Assembly: GCA_944336815.1 (NCBI GenBank)
Contig: CALVLG010000022.1
Location: 1-10,912 of the forward strand
Reading direction: 5' to 3'
Length of the DNA stretch: 10,912 nt
DNA from: an uncultured Bacilli bacterium
Lineage (GTDB): Bacteria; Bacillota_I; Bacilli_A; RF39; UBA660
Both the position numbers and the translations under genes were made by a program. The notes beneath the pieces were generated by a model. It searched no databases. It was given only the letters and a program-made list of their open reading frames with translations, and was not told the DNA's origin. This document shows positions 1-5,983 of the stretch, piece after piece (the stretch's first letter is position 1; every line of letters starts with the position of its first letter).

Positions 1-1199
1 CACATGGGGCAATTTGTTATACGGGTGACTTTATTATCGATCCTTTAATGAAAAAAGGTTATGATATGGATTTAGGCAAAATTGCTTATATTGGTAAAAA
101 AGGGGTATTGTGTCTTTTAAGTGAATCGGTTTTTTCCGAACATGTCGGACATACTTCGCCAACGCATCGGCTAGAAACCTTTTTTGGCGATGTAATTAGT
201 AAATATGATAAACGAATTTTATTTAGTGTCCTACCAACTCATTTATATACAATTCAAGACATTTTTGCTGCCGCTAAAAACGCGCATCGTAAAATTGTCA
301 TTATGGGTAAAAAATTACAAAACTTTATTCGTTTTGCCACCGAAAATCACTACTTAGAATACAATCATGATTTACTAGGCGATTTATCTAACGTGAATGA
401 TGAAAACTCCATTTTACTAATTTGTGATGATAAAGCTAATGCCTATGCTTCAATTAGTAAAATTGTAAGTGGCTACGATAAATTTATCTCCTTACGTCAA
501 GGCGATGCTATTGTCTTTGCTGAACCACGTTATGACGCAAATGAAAAAACAATTGTTAAATTGGAAAATGATTTAGCTATGGCTGGTTGTAAAATTGTTT
601 CCTTGCCAAAAGACAAAAACATTTTACACCATGCTTCTCAAGAAGACTTAATGTTAATGCTTAAACTTATGAACCCTAAATATTACATGCCAGTTAAAGG
701 TGAATATCGTCACATGGTAAATAATGCTAATATTGCTAGTTCTTTAGGCATTCCGCCGGAAAATATCTTTTTAAAACAAAATGGTGATGTCGTTACCATT
801 GAAGATGGCAAGTTTATTGATAATTTTGAACATATCAAAGTAAAAGATACCCTAATTGATGGTAAGAGTAGTGACGATGTTGGGGAACTGGTTTTAAAAG
901 ATAGAGAAATGTTAAGTGATAACGGCATCGTTTTAGTAAGCGCTACTTTAAGTAAAAAAGATAAAATATTGCTCGTTGGTCCTGAAATCACGACTAAAGG
1001 CTTTATTTACGTCAAAGAAGCTAAAGAAATGATTCAAAAAATGAAAGAAATAAGCGAAGAAGTAATCATGCGTAATGTAACGGCTAACTATATTGATTAT
1101 AATAGTATCAAAACTGATTTGCGTTCGGAATTAAGTAATTACTTATATGAACAAACCGAATGTAAGCCAATGATTATTGCCGTTGTTCAAGAAATATAA
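1..1199 (+). CDS. RNase J-family protein (RNase J2-like, catalytically eroded), 5'-truncated
   Basis: The frame is open from the window edge (first whole codon at 3), so the ATG at 48 is internal and the N-terminal metallo-lactamase half is missing. What remains is colinear with the later part of Bacillus RNase J1/J2: HGAICYTGDF, then GVLCLLSES, the beta-CASP domain, QEDLMLMLKLMNPKYYMP, GEYRHM, and an intact C-terminal domain (KGFIYVKEA, LYEQTECKPMII). RNase J is a 5'-3' exo- and endoribonuclease of mRNA decay and rRNA maturation in the cytoplasm. Here several active-site motifs are changed. The metal ligand Asp of LLSDS is Glu (codon 123-125). The GSQGEP motif is replaced by CDDKANAY (from 423). 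SGHG is contracted to LHHA (624-635). The metal ligand His of PIHGEYR is Lys (696-698). This resembles RNase J2, which keeps the fold but is weakly active and partners J1, but it is more degenerate. Family assignment is firm; loss of activity is inferred. Confidence 0.9.
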   Translation, partial: HGAICYTGDFIIDPLMKKGYDMDLGKIAYIGKKGVLCLLSESVFSEHVGHTSPTHRLETFFGDVISKYDKRILFSVLPTHLYTIQDIFAAAKNAHRKIVIMGKKLQNFIRFATENHYLEYNHDLLGDLSNVNDENSILLICDDKANAYASISKIVSGYDKFISLRQGDAIVFAEPRYDANEKTIVKLENDLAMAGCKIVSLPKDKNILHHASQEDLMLMLKLMNPKYYMPVKGEYRHMVNNANIASSLGIPPENIFLKQNGDVVTIEDGKFIDNFEHIKVKDTLIDGKSSDDVGELVLKDREMLSDNGIVLVSATLSKKDKILLVGPEITTKGFIYVKEAKEMIQKMKEISEEVIMRNVTANYIDYNSIKTDLRSELSNYLYEQTECKPMIIAVVQEI

Positions 1200-1201
1200 A
1201 A

Positions 1202-1232
1202 AAGACCATCTTGTTAAAAGCAAGGTGGTTTT
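1202..1232 (+). terminator. Rho-independent terminator of the RNase J-like gene
   Basis: ACCATCTTG (1205-1213) pairs with CAAGGTGGT (1221-1229) around a 7-nt loop with one G-T wobble. The helix extends through A-T pairs to 1202/1232 and is followed by T-rich sequence, including six Ts at 1241-1246. It begins three bases after the stop codon and separates this gene from the next unit. Confidence 0.8.
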
Positions 1233-1251
1233 AAAATACCTTTTTTAATTG

Positions 1252-1280
1252 TTTACTTTTATGTTTCCATTTGCTAAAAT
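1252..1280 (+). promoter_or_regulatory. Sigma-A promoter for the membrane-anchored protein gene
   Basis: TTTACT (1252-1257), a 17-nt spacer and TAAAAT (1275-1280), preceded by TGC to form an extended -10. The predicted start lies near 1287, giving a very short leader before the AGGTGG ribosome site (1293-1298) and ATG at 1303. The string TGCTAAAATTA recurs exactly in the rpoB promoter. Confidence 0.65.
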
Positions 1281-1302
1281 TAAATAGAAAATAGGTGGTT
1301 GT

Positions 1303-2007
1303 ATGAAAGATAAAATAAAAGATGTTTCGCTAAAGGTTCATCATGAAAAAAAACTCCGGAAAATATTTTGGCTTGTTCTAGCTTTAATTATTTTATGTTT
1401 AATGCTTTTTTATTTTGTTGTTGGTATCCTTTATAACCGAGGCAATTTTAGCATTACCATGGAACAAGACTTATATTTTGACTATGGCCTACTTATTTAT
1501 GATGACCCAGAATATAAAGTTTTTCGAACCGAGTTACTAGCGCCTTCGCCAAATGTGTTTGATGATATGCTTGAAGCTTGGATTCCAGAAGATATAGCTA
1601 ATTTAGGCGGCGGTAGTCATAATGGTGATGATTACTTAGCTTATACCTTTTATATGGAAAACACCTCCGAAAACATAACCGATTATTGGGTATCAGTTAC
1701 AATCTCCGATGTTATAAAAAACATGGATGAAGCCGTTAGAATAAAATTGTACCGTAACCAAGAACCTTCTACTTTTGCTAAAATGAGCATAGATGGCGAT
1801 CCAGAAGAGGGGACAACACCATTTGCTAAAGATGATTTAGTAACGTCTTGGCACGTTGAAAACTTTGCCCCAGGTAGCATTGATGAATATACTCTTGTTA
1901 TTTGGGTTGATGGCGATGATTTAGAATGTACGGATAACATTTTAGGGGGCGAATTTAAAATTCAAATGAATTTTACTAAAGAAGCCTATAATACCGCTGA
2001 AAATTAA
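1303..2007 (+). CDS. Membrane-anchored extracytoplasmic protein with a TasA-like C-terminal signature
   Basis: This 234-residue protein has a Lys-rich N-terminus, one hydrophobic helix at about residues 22-44 and a roughly 190-residue acidic outer domain, so it is predicted N-in/C-out and membrane-tethered. There is no TYAWF cleavage signature like that of the next two genes, no lipobox and no LPXTG motif. The C-terminus, residues 201-227 (WVDGDD ... LGGEFKIQMNFTKE), aligns with the end of the body of both downstream paralogues (IEGQDVD ... LGKQITVNFGFTKE). The segment YLAYTFYMENTSENITDYW with AVRIKLYRN also resembles their FDLFIKN ... NSVRVAFAQ. I infer a membrane-anchored member of the same TasA/camelysin-like family, perhaps an anchor or nucleator for the secreted ones. 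It is monocistronic, with its own promoter and terminator. The start is set by AGGTGG at 1293-1298. Specific function is unknown. Confidence 0.75.
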   Translation: MKDKIKDVSLKVHHEKKLRKIFWLVLALIILCLMLFYFVVGILYNRGNFSITMEQDLYFDYGLLIYDDPEYKVFRTELLAPSPNVFDDMLEAWIPEDIANLGGGSHNGDDYLAYTFYMENTSENITDYWVSVTISDVIKNMDEAVRIKLYRNQEPSTFAKMSIDGDPEEGTTPFAKDDLVTSWHVENFAPGSIDEYTLVIWVDGDDLECTDNILGGEFKIQMNFTKEAYNTAEN

Positions 2008-2034
2008 ACGTTAGCAAAACGCTAATGTTTTTTT
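2007..2034 (+). terminator. Rho-independent terminator
   Basis: AACGTTAGC (2007-2015) and GCTAATGTT (2021-2029) form a 9-bp helix with one G-T wobble and a 5-nt loop, followed by a run of seven Ts (2028-2034). It overlaps the last base of the stop codon and insulates the next operon from readthrough. Confidence 0.85.
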
Positions 2035-2044
2035 GTTGCAAAAA

Positions 2045-2063
2045 GTTCGACAAATTTCGACTA
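2045..2063 (-). promoter_or_regulatory. Two phased Spo0A-box-like operator sites
   Basis: Plus-strand TTCGAC occurs at 2046-2051 and again at 2056-2061, exactly 10 bp apart. Read on the minus strand, the first site is TTTGTCGAAC, one base from the Spo0A (0A) box consensus TTTGTCGAAA; the second is TAGTCGAAA. Tandem 0A boxes one helical turn apart are a known Spo0A dimer arrangement. The pair ends 6 bp before the -35 box at 2070, about -60 to -42 from the predicted start, a position suited to activation. The regulator is inferred from motif similarity only; another factor could use these repeats. Confidence 0.45.
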
Positions 2064-2069
2064 TACTCG

Positions 2070-2098
2070 TTGACTTTTTAAGCGGGTTATTTTAAAAT
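2070..2098 (+). promoter_or_regulatory. Sigma-A promoter of the TasA-like operon
   Basis: TTGACT (2070-2075), a 17-nt spacer and TAAAAT (2093-2098) match the sigma-A consensus at 5 of 6 bases each. The predicted start is near 2105, which leaves a leader of about 268 nt before the first gene. A weaker second possibility closer to the gene is TTGATA (2251-2256), 16 nt, TATCTT (2273-2278). Confidence 0.7.
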
Positions 2099-2104
2099 AT
2101 TATT

Positions 2105-2372
2105 GTATTGTAAAGAATATCCGAGGGCGACTTTGTATGTTAGGATAAAAAGAAAGGAATAGCATTAAAGAGTAAGAAATTCTAATTTTGTTTGACAATT
2201 TTAAAAGTTTTTTATTCCGTGGAGTACTTTCTTTTTTTTGTAGGGTGAAGTTGATATTATTACAATAAGTTTTATCTTTTTTAAACAGCTTGTAGTACTA
2301 ACTATATTCCGGAAAGCCGTTTTAAGAAAAATAAAACACTATTTAAAAAATGGGAAAGGAAAGAGGAAAAAA
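2105..2372 (+). other. Long untranslated leader of the TasA-like operon
   Basis: No convincing open reading frame or RNA gene is seen between the promoter and the ATG at 2373. The leader can form a small hairpin TATCC/GGATA (2118-2122 with 2143-2147). It also contains a perfect long-range pairing AAAAAGAAAG/CTTTCTTTTT (2147-2156 with 2227-2236), enclosing GAATA/TATTC, and the self-complementary AGTACT occurs twice (2223-2228 and 2294-2299). A hairpin CGG-AAAG-CCG lies near 2310-2320. I do not recognise any known riboswitch core. The ribosome site AGAGG is at 2362-2366. The sequence is very AT-rich, so some of this pairing may be chance. Confidence 0.4.
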
Positions 2373-3836
2373 ATGAAAAACAAAAGAAATGGCAAACATG
2401 AAAAAAGAATTAAAAAATTAGCGATTGTTTGTACATTATGTGCTGTTTTACTAGGTGTATCAACCTATGCATGGTTCATTGGTATGCGGACAGTTAATGT
2501 TTCTGGTTTCGATGTTAATATCGCTACTACAGAAAGTTTATACTTATCCCTTAATGGTGAAGACTGGGATTACACAGTTAATATCAATGAAGAAAACATC
2601 AATGATGTTGGTGGTGGAACAGTTTATGAAGGTAATACCAACAGTTGGAGTGAATTAATTCCAATGAGTACCGTTGGTAAAATTAACGCAACATCAAATC
2701 GTTTAACTCTTTATGAAAAAGGCTCATTTACTGCTACACCAGGTGGTTACAGAATTATGGCTAGTGAAGTAACAAATACTGGTGCTAAAGAAGAAGACGG
2801 TTATGTTGTATTCGATTTATTCATCAAAAACTTATCAGGTGAAGCATATTATGCAAATCTATCTGATAACCCAATGAAAGATGAAGAAGCAATTTATTTA
2901 ACAACCGAATCTGCGGTTACTGTAGCAGACGCCGGAGCTGGTGCAGAAAAAACAGGTATTGAAAACTCAGTTCGTGTCGCATTTGCCCAAATTGGTCGTG
3001 TTGAAGCAACAACTGGTGCTGATGCCGATGCTGATACTTACGATGCTGACTTAGCTAAAATTCGTGGCATTAGCTGTACAACAGCGGATAATGTAACAGG
3101 TATTTGTACAAGAGATGCAACGATTTGGGAACCAAATGATACTAAACACGTAGAAAATGCTATTAATTGGTTTGCTACAACTTGTAAGAAAAGAACAGGT
3201 GCTGATTTAACTCAAAGCACATCTTATGGTGCTGCTTGTGATGCTATCGCTGATGGTACTGCTTATCCTGCTTATGCTATTAGTGGTGTTATTGATGAAA
3301 CAGACCAAGTAGATAACTATGACGGTTATAATGGTTATAATACAAGTATTGCTCAAACTGCAACTAAAGGTAAATTAGTTAAAGTTGATACATTTACTGA
3401 TTCAGAAAAAATAAAAACTGGTAATAAACGTATGCCATTCATGTATTTAGCGCCAAATAGTATCACTAAAGTACGTGTATACATCTATCTTGAAGGACAA
3501 GATGTTGATAACTATGATTTTGCTTCATTAGGAAAGAAAATTACAGTTAATTTTGGCTTCACTAAAGAAAGATTTAATGGTGAAGATGCTGGTCAAACAG
3601 GTGTTGAATTACCAGATGATGTATTAGCTACAAGAACAGTAGAATATACAGCAAATGTCACAGTAGATGACATCTCAAATCCAAAAGTTGAATTTGATGC
3701 AAATGTCTTTACCGTTCCAAGAGAAGTAATGTCATTTACATTTACAGATGGTGATGTTCAAATGATTGCTACTTATATTACAGCTACAACTCTAGAAGAA
3801 GCACATTGGGAAATAAAAGAAGTAGAAGAGCCATAG
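2373..3836 (+). CDS. Secreted TasA/CalY-like surface or fibre protein, paralogue 1
   Basis: This 487-residue protein has a basic N-terminus, a hydrophobic segment (about residues 15-31) and the SipW-type junction STYA|WFIGM. Cleavage after Ala33 is predicted by analogy with TasA, whose signal ends TWA|AF. The body runs ELIPMSTVGK (about residue 90), GGYRIMAS, FDLFIKN, EEAIYLTT, IENSVRVAFAQIGRV, IWEPND and FMYLAPNS, ending with EGQDVDNYDF ... FGFTKERF (367-401). Between FAQIGRV and the later body lie four cysteines (C235, C245, C271, C289) also found in paralogue 2, plausibly two disulfides. Residues 402-487 form an extra C-terminal module. An acidic DADADTYDAD run sits at 217-226. Known relatives form biofilm matrix fibres or are camelysin-like; a structural surface role is inferred. 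There is no sortase motif. It is the first gene of a two-gene operon, with AGAGG at 2362-2366 fixing the start. Confidence 0.8.
   Translation: MKNKRNGKHEKRIKKLAIVCTLCAVLLGVSTYAWFIGMRTVNVSGFDVNIATTESLYLSLNGEDWDYTVNINEENINDVGGGTVYEGNTNSWSELIPMSTVGKINATSNRLTLYEKGSFTATPGGYRIMASEVTNTGAKEEDGYVVFDLFIKNLSGEAYYANLSDNPMKDEEAIYLTTESAVTVADAGAGAEKTGIENSVRVAFAQIGRVEATTGADADADTYDADLAKIRGISCTTADNVTGICTRDATIWEPNDTKHVENAINWFATTCKKRTGADLTQSTSYGAACDAIADGTAYPAYAISGVIDETDQVDNYDGYNGYNTSIAQTATKGKLVKVDTFTDSEKIKTGNKRMPFMYLAPNSITKVRVYIYLEGQDVDNYDFASLGKKITVNFGFTKERFNGEDAGQTGVELPDDVLATRTVEYTANVTVDDISNPKVEFDANVFTVPREVMSFTFTDGDVQMIATYITATTLEEAHWEIKEVEEP
2461..2503 (+). repeat. 43-nt perfect direct repeat, copy 1 (signal-peptide junction)
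   Basis: These 43 bases are identical to 3935-3977 and encode TYAWFIGMRTVNV plus flanking bases around the predicted cleavage site. Both copies begin at nucleotide 89 of their gene, so recombination between them would keep the frame and delete 1474 bp. Flanking coding sequence differs at many synonymous sites. Confidence 0.9.
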
Positions 3837-3840
3837 GAGG
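3835..3840 (+). promoter_or_regulatory. Ribosome binding site of TasA-like paralogue 2
   Basis: A perfect AGGAGG overlaps the stop codon of paralogue 1 (TAG at 3834-3836) and lies 6 nt before the ATG at 3847. It picks 3847 over the nearby out-of-frame ATG at 3843, which opens only six codons. This suggests co-transcription and strong, possibly coupled, translation. Confidence 0.9.
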
Positions 3841-3846
3841 TTATGA

Positions 3847-5280
3847 ATGAAAAAGAAATATAATGAAAAACAAAGTAAAAAAATTCGTAATTTAGTTGCG
3901 CTTTGCTTACTATGTGGTGTTATTTTTGCAACAGCAACCTATGCATGGTTCATTGGTATGCGGACAGTTAATGTTTCACAATTTGACATTAACATTGCAA
4001 GTACTGAAGGCTTATATCTATCTATGGATGGTGTAAGTTGGACTTATGAATTAGATGTTGCAAATGCTCCAGCTTATGAAAACAACGCTAACCAAATTAA
4101 AGGTGTTGAACTTATTCCTATGAGTACTATTGGTGAAATGGATAAAACTTCATCAAGAATGAAACTATATCAAAAAGGAAGTTTAACAGCTACAGCAGGT
4201 GGTTATCGTTTACTTGCTAGTCAAGTTGATAATCATACTAAAACAAACGAACATTCTGGGGAATACCTAGAAGGTAAAGGATATATTGCTTTTGACTTAT
4301 TCATCAAAAATATGTCAGGTGATGCATATTATGCTGATAAAAATCCATTAAATGAAGAAGCAATTTACTTAACAACTAATTCTTCAGTAACACTTGGTGT
4401 TGGTGGAGAAGAAAACACTGGTATCGAAAACTCAGTTCGGGTTGCATTCGCTCAAATCGGACGTGTTATTGGTTCAAATACTGATCAAGCAACAATTACT
4501 GGTATTGATTGTACTGGTGATGTTGGTCCTTATGAAGGCGATCCTAACCATGTAACTGGTATTTGTCGTAAAGCCCAAATTTGGGAACCAAATGATAGAG
4601 ACCATGTAACAAATGCTATTAATTGGTATAACGAAGCATGTTCAACTAGAAAAGCAGATGAAGCTGGTAAAGATATTACTAAAGATTCTGCTTATAACGT
4701 TGGTACAGCTTGTGGTACTGTGGTAAATGGTACTGGAAATCATACTTATGCTATTGCTAAAGAAATTAATGTCGGCGATCCTTTTGTTGATGTTTATGAT
4801 GGTGCAACACTAAACACTTATACAACTTCAACAACTAATGGTCAACTAGTTGACTTTGATGCCTTTACTGATACAGAAAAAGATTTAACTGGCGTTAATA
4901 GACCTACATTCATGACTTTAGCTCCTAACAGTATTACTAAAGTACGTGTTTATGTATGGATTGAAGGCCAAGACGTAGATAACTATGATTTTGCCCAATT
5001 AGGAAAACAAATTACAGTTAACTTTGGTTTCACTAAAGAAAGATTTACTGAAGATGACGTTAATTACGATGGACCATCAACAGATGTAACTCCTCATGTT
5101 GTTGAATACAAAAATACAGGCGCTGTTACTACAATTTCTAACTCATCTGTATACTTTGTCGATGCTCTAGACCAATTCATTATTCCAGTTGATGTAACAA
5201 AAAGCTTTACATTCAAAGATGGTGAAACAACAAAAACAGCAACTTATGATGCTGGACAAAAAACTTGGTCAATCGCTTAA
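3847..5280 (+). CDS. Secreted TasA/CalY-like surface or fibre protein, paralogue 2
   Basis: This 477-residue paralogue of the preceding gene starts 10 bp after its stop. The signal peptide has the same length, with the junction ATYA|WFIGM after residue 33 and the same C20/C23 pair in the hydrophobic stretch. The shared body includes ELIPMSTIGE, GGYRLLAS, FDLFIKN, EEAIYLTT, IENSVRVAFAQIGRV, IWEPND, TLAPNSITKVRVYVW and EGQDVDNYDF ... FGFTKERF (366-400). The four-cysteine insertion is conserved in order but not spacing (C222, C240, C265, C289). The C-terminal module (401-477) keeps the pattern EY ... ISN..V.F ... P ... SFTF.DG ... TY ... W.I. The protein ends without an anchor motif, so it is predicted to be released or held by assembly with partners. 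Two copies suggest a heteropolymer or major/minor subunit pair; this is inference. A strong terminator follows. Confidence 0.8.
   Translation: MKKKYNEKQSKKIRNLVALCLLCGVIFATATYAWFIGMRTVNVSQFDINIASTEGLYLSMDGVSWTYELDVANAPAYENNANQIKGVELIPMSTIGEMDKTSSRMKLYQKGSLTATAGGYRLLASQVDNHTKTNEHSGEYLEGKGYIAFDLFIKNMSGDAYYADKNPLNEEAIYLTTNSSVTLGVGGEENTGIENSVRVAFAQIGRVIGSNTDQATITGIDCTGDVGPYEGDPNHVTGICRKAQIWEPNDRDHVTNAINWYNEACSTRKADEAGKDITKDSAYNVGTACGTVVNGTGNHTYAIAKEINVGDPFVDVYDGATLNTYTTSTTNGQLVDFDAFTDTEKDLTGVNRPTFMTLAPNSITKVRVYVWIEGQDVDNYDFAQLGKQITVNFGFTKERFTEDDVNYDGPSTDVTPHVVEYKNTGAVTTISNSSVYFVDALDQFIIPVDVTKSFTFKDGETTKTATYDAGQKTWSIA
3935..3977 (+). repeat. 43-nt perfect direct repeat, copy 2 (signal-peptide junction)
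   Basis: Identical to 2461-2503 and at the same offset in its gene. The repeat ends where the proteins diverge (NVSG against NVSQ) and begins inside the hydrophobic segment. Confidence 0.9.
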
Positions 5281-5302
5281 TTGTCAAAAAATCATCAAAT
5301 AT

Positions 5303-5344
5303 AAAGAAAGAAACGATAAACAATTGACATCGTTTCTTTTTTTT
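5303..5344 (+). terminator. Rho-independent terminator of the TasA-like operon
   Basis: AAAGAAACGAT (5307-5317) pairs perfectly with ATCGTTTCTTT (5329-5339) over an 11-nt loop. The helix is extended by further A-T pairs and followed by a run of eight Ts (5337-5344). This is a strong end point about 25 bases after the stop codon of paralogue 2. Confidence 0.9.
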
Positions 5345-5352
5345 GCTACATT
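5324..5352 (+). promoter_or_regulatory. Promoter of rsmC nested in the preceding terminator
   Basis: A perfect TTGACA (5324-5329) lies in the terminator loop and first stem base, followed by a 17-nt spacer and TACATT (5347-5352), with TGC just upstream as an extended -10. The predicted start near 5359 gives a leader of about 25 nt before the TTG start codon. Confidence 0.65.
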
Positions 5353-5374
5353 AATTCTAAGTTATTATTGGACT

Positions 5375-5380
5375 GGTGAT
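5375..5380 (+). promoter_or_regulatory. Ribosome binding site that fixes the TTG start of rsmC
   Basis: GGTGAT matches the 3' part of the AGGAGGTGATC complement of the 16S tail and lies 3 nt before TTG at 5384. The rpoB site (GGGGTGA before GTG) uses the same offset style. Confidence 0.6.
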
Positions 5381-5383
5381 TTC

Positions 5384-5983
5384 TTGGAACATTATTTTAC
5401 AAATAATCAAAATCTTCGGAGTGAAATTCGTTCACTTGATTTTGAAAACGAGGGGCAAGTTTTCACTTTTTTTAGTGATTTAGGCGTTTTTTCTAAGAAT
5501 CACATTGATTATGGCAGTCGTCTTTTATTAAAAAATATTATCAAAAATGTTAAAGAAGTCCATTCCCTTTTAGATATTGGCTGTGGATATGGTTTTTTAG
5601 GCATAGTTCTGGGCCGTTTTTATAATGTCTCTGTTTCCTTAACTGATGTTAATAAAAGAGCTCTTCATTTATGTGAAAAAAATTTAGCTCTTAATAAAGT
5701 GAAGGGCACCGCTTGGCTAAGTGATGGTTTAGAAAATGTTCAAGATAGTTATGATTTAATTGTCACTAACCCGCCGATAAGAGCTGGTAAAAAAACCGTT
5801 TTAAACATTTTACGTGATGCTTATTACCACTTAAACAAAAATGGAGAATTGTGGTTTGTCATTAGAAAAGATCAGGGGGTGAAAACAATTATGCGCGACA
5901 TTAGCGATTTATATCAAATGGAAATTATGGCTAAAGACAAAGGTTTTTATATTGTCCGCGCGAAAACCGTTGACAAGGGATAG
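5384..5983 (+). CDS. rsmC: 16S rRNA guanine-N2 methyltransferase, RsmC/YbxB type
   Basis: I place the start at TTG 5384, giving 199 residues beginning (M)EHYFTNNQ. This matches the length (about 200) and N-terminus (MTEHYYS) of Bacillus YbxB. The longer frame from ATG 5219 would run through the upstream gene and its terminator. It is a class I SAM-dependent methyltransferase: GVFSKNHIDYGSRLLL from residue 34, motif I DIGCGYG at 64-70, the acidic residue after strand 2 at D88 (LTDVNKRAL), and catalytic NPPI at 129-132 followed by RAGKKT. RsmC methylates G1207 of 16S rRNA in the small subunit. This is the short Gram-positive form without the N-terminal domain of the E. coli enzyme. It directly precedes rpoB, as ybxB does in Bacillus, but rplJ-rplL are not upstream. 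The rpoB promoter starts within its last codons. Confidence 0.9.
   Translation: MEHYFTNNQNLRSEIRSLDFENEGQVFTFFSDLGVFSKNHIDYGSRLLLKNIIKNVKEVHSLLDIGCGYGFLGIVLGRFYNVSVSLTDVNKRALHLCEKNLALNKVKGTAWLSDGLENVQDSYDLIVTNPPIRAGKKTVLNILRDAYYHLNKNGELWFVIRKDQGVKTIMRDISDLYQMEIMAKDKGFYIVRAKTVDKG

Noticed and set aside
48..50. ATG 48 as start of the RNase J-like gene
   Set aside because: Upstream codons from position 3 encode HGAICYTGDF, which is conserved in RNase J, so the gene begins before the window.
710..991. Minus-strand frames at 710-991, 1683-1940, 7218-7469, 8953-9174 and 9796-10002
   Set aside because: All lie antisense inside well-supported genes and their translations show no recognisable family features.
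2192..2220. TTGACA at 2192-2197 as a second promoter
   Set aside because: The sequence 16-18 nt downstream (around TTCCGT) has no acceptable -10 box.
2373..2475. Lipoprotein signal at C20 or C23 of the secreted paralogues
   Set aside because: The residues before both cysteines do not fit a lipobox, and the hydrophobic segment continues past them to a TYA|WF junction.
2455..2658. 67-residue plus-strand frame inside paralogue 1
   Set aside because: It lies in another frame of a conserved coding region and has no ribosome site.
5219..5383. Longer start for the rsmC frame at ATG 5219
   Set aside because: It would overlap the end of paralogue 2 and read through its terminator and the rsmC promoter; the added residues have no match to YbxB, whereas TTG 5384 has a ribosome site and a matching N-terminus.
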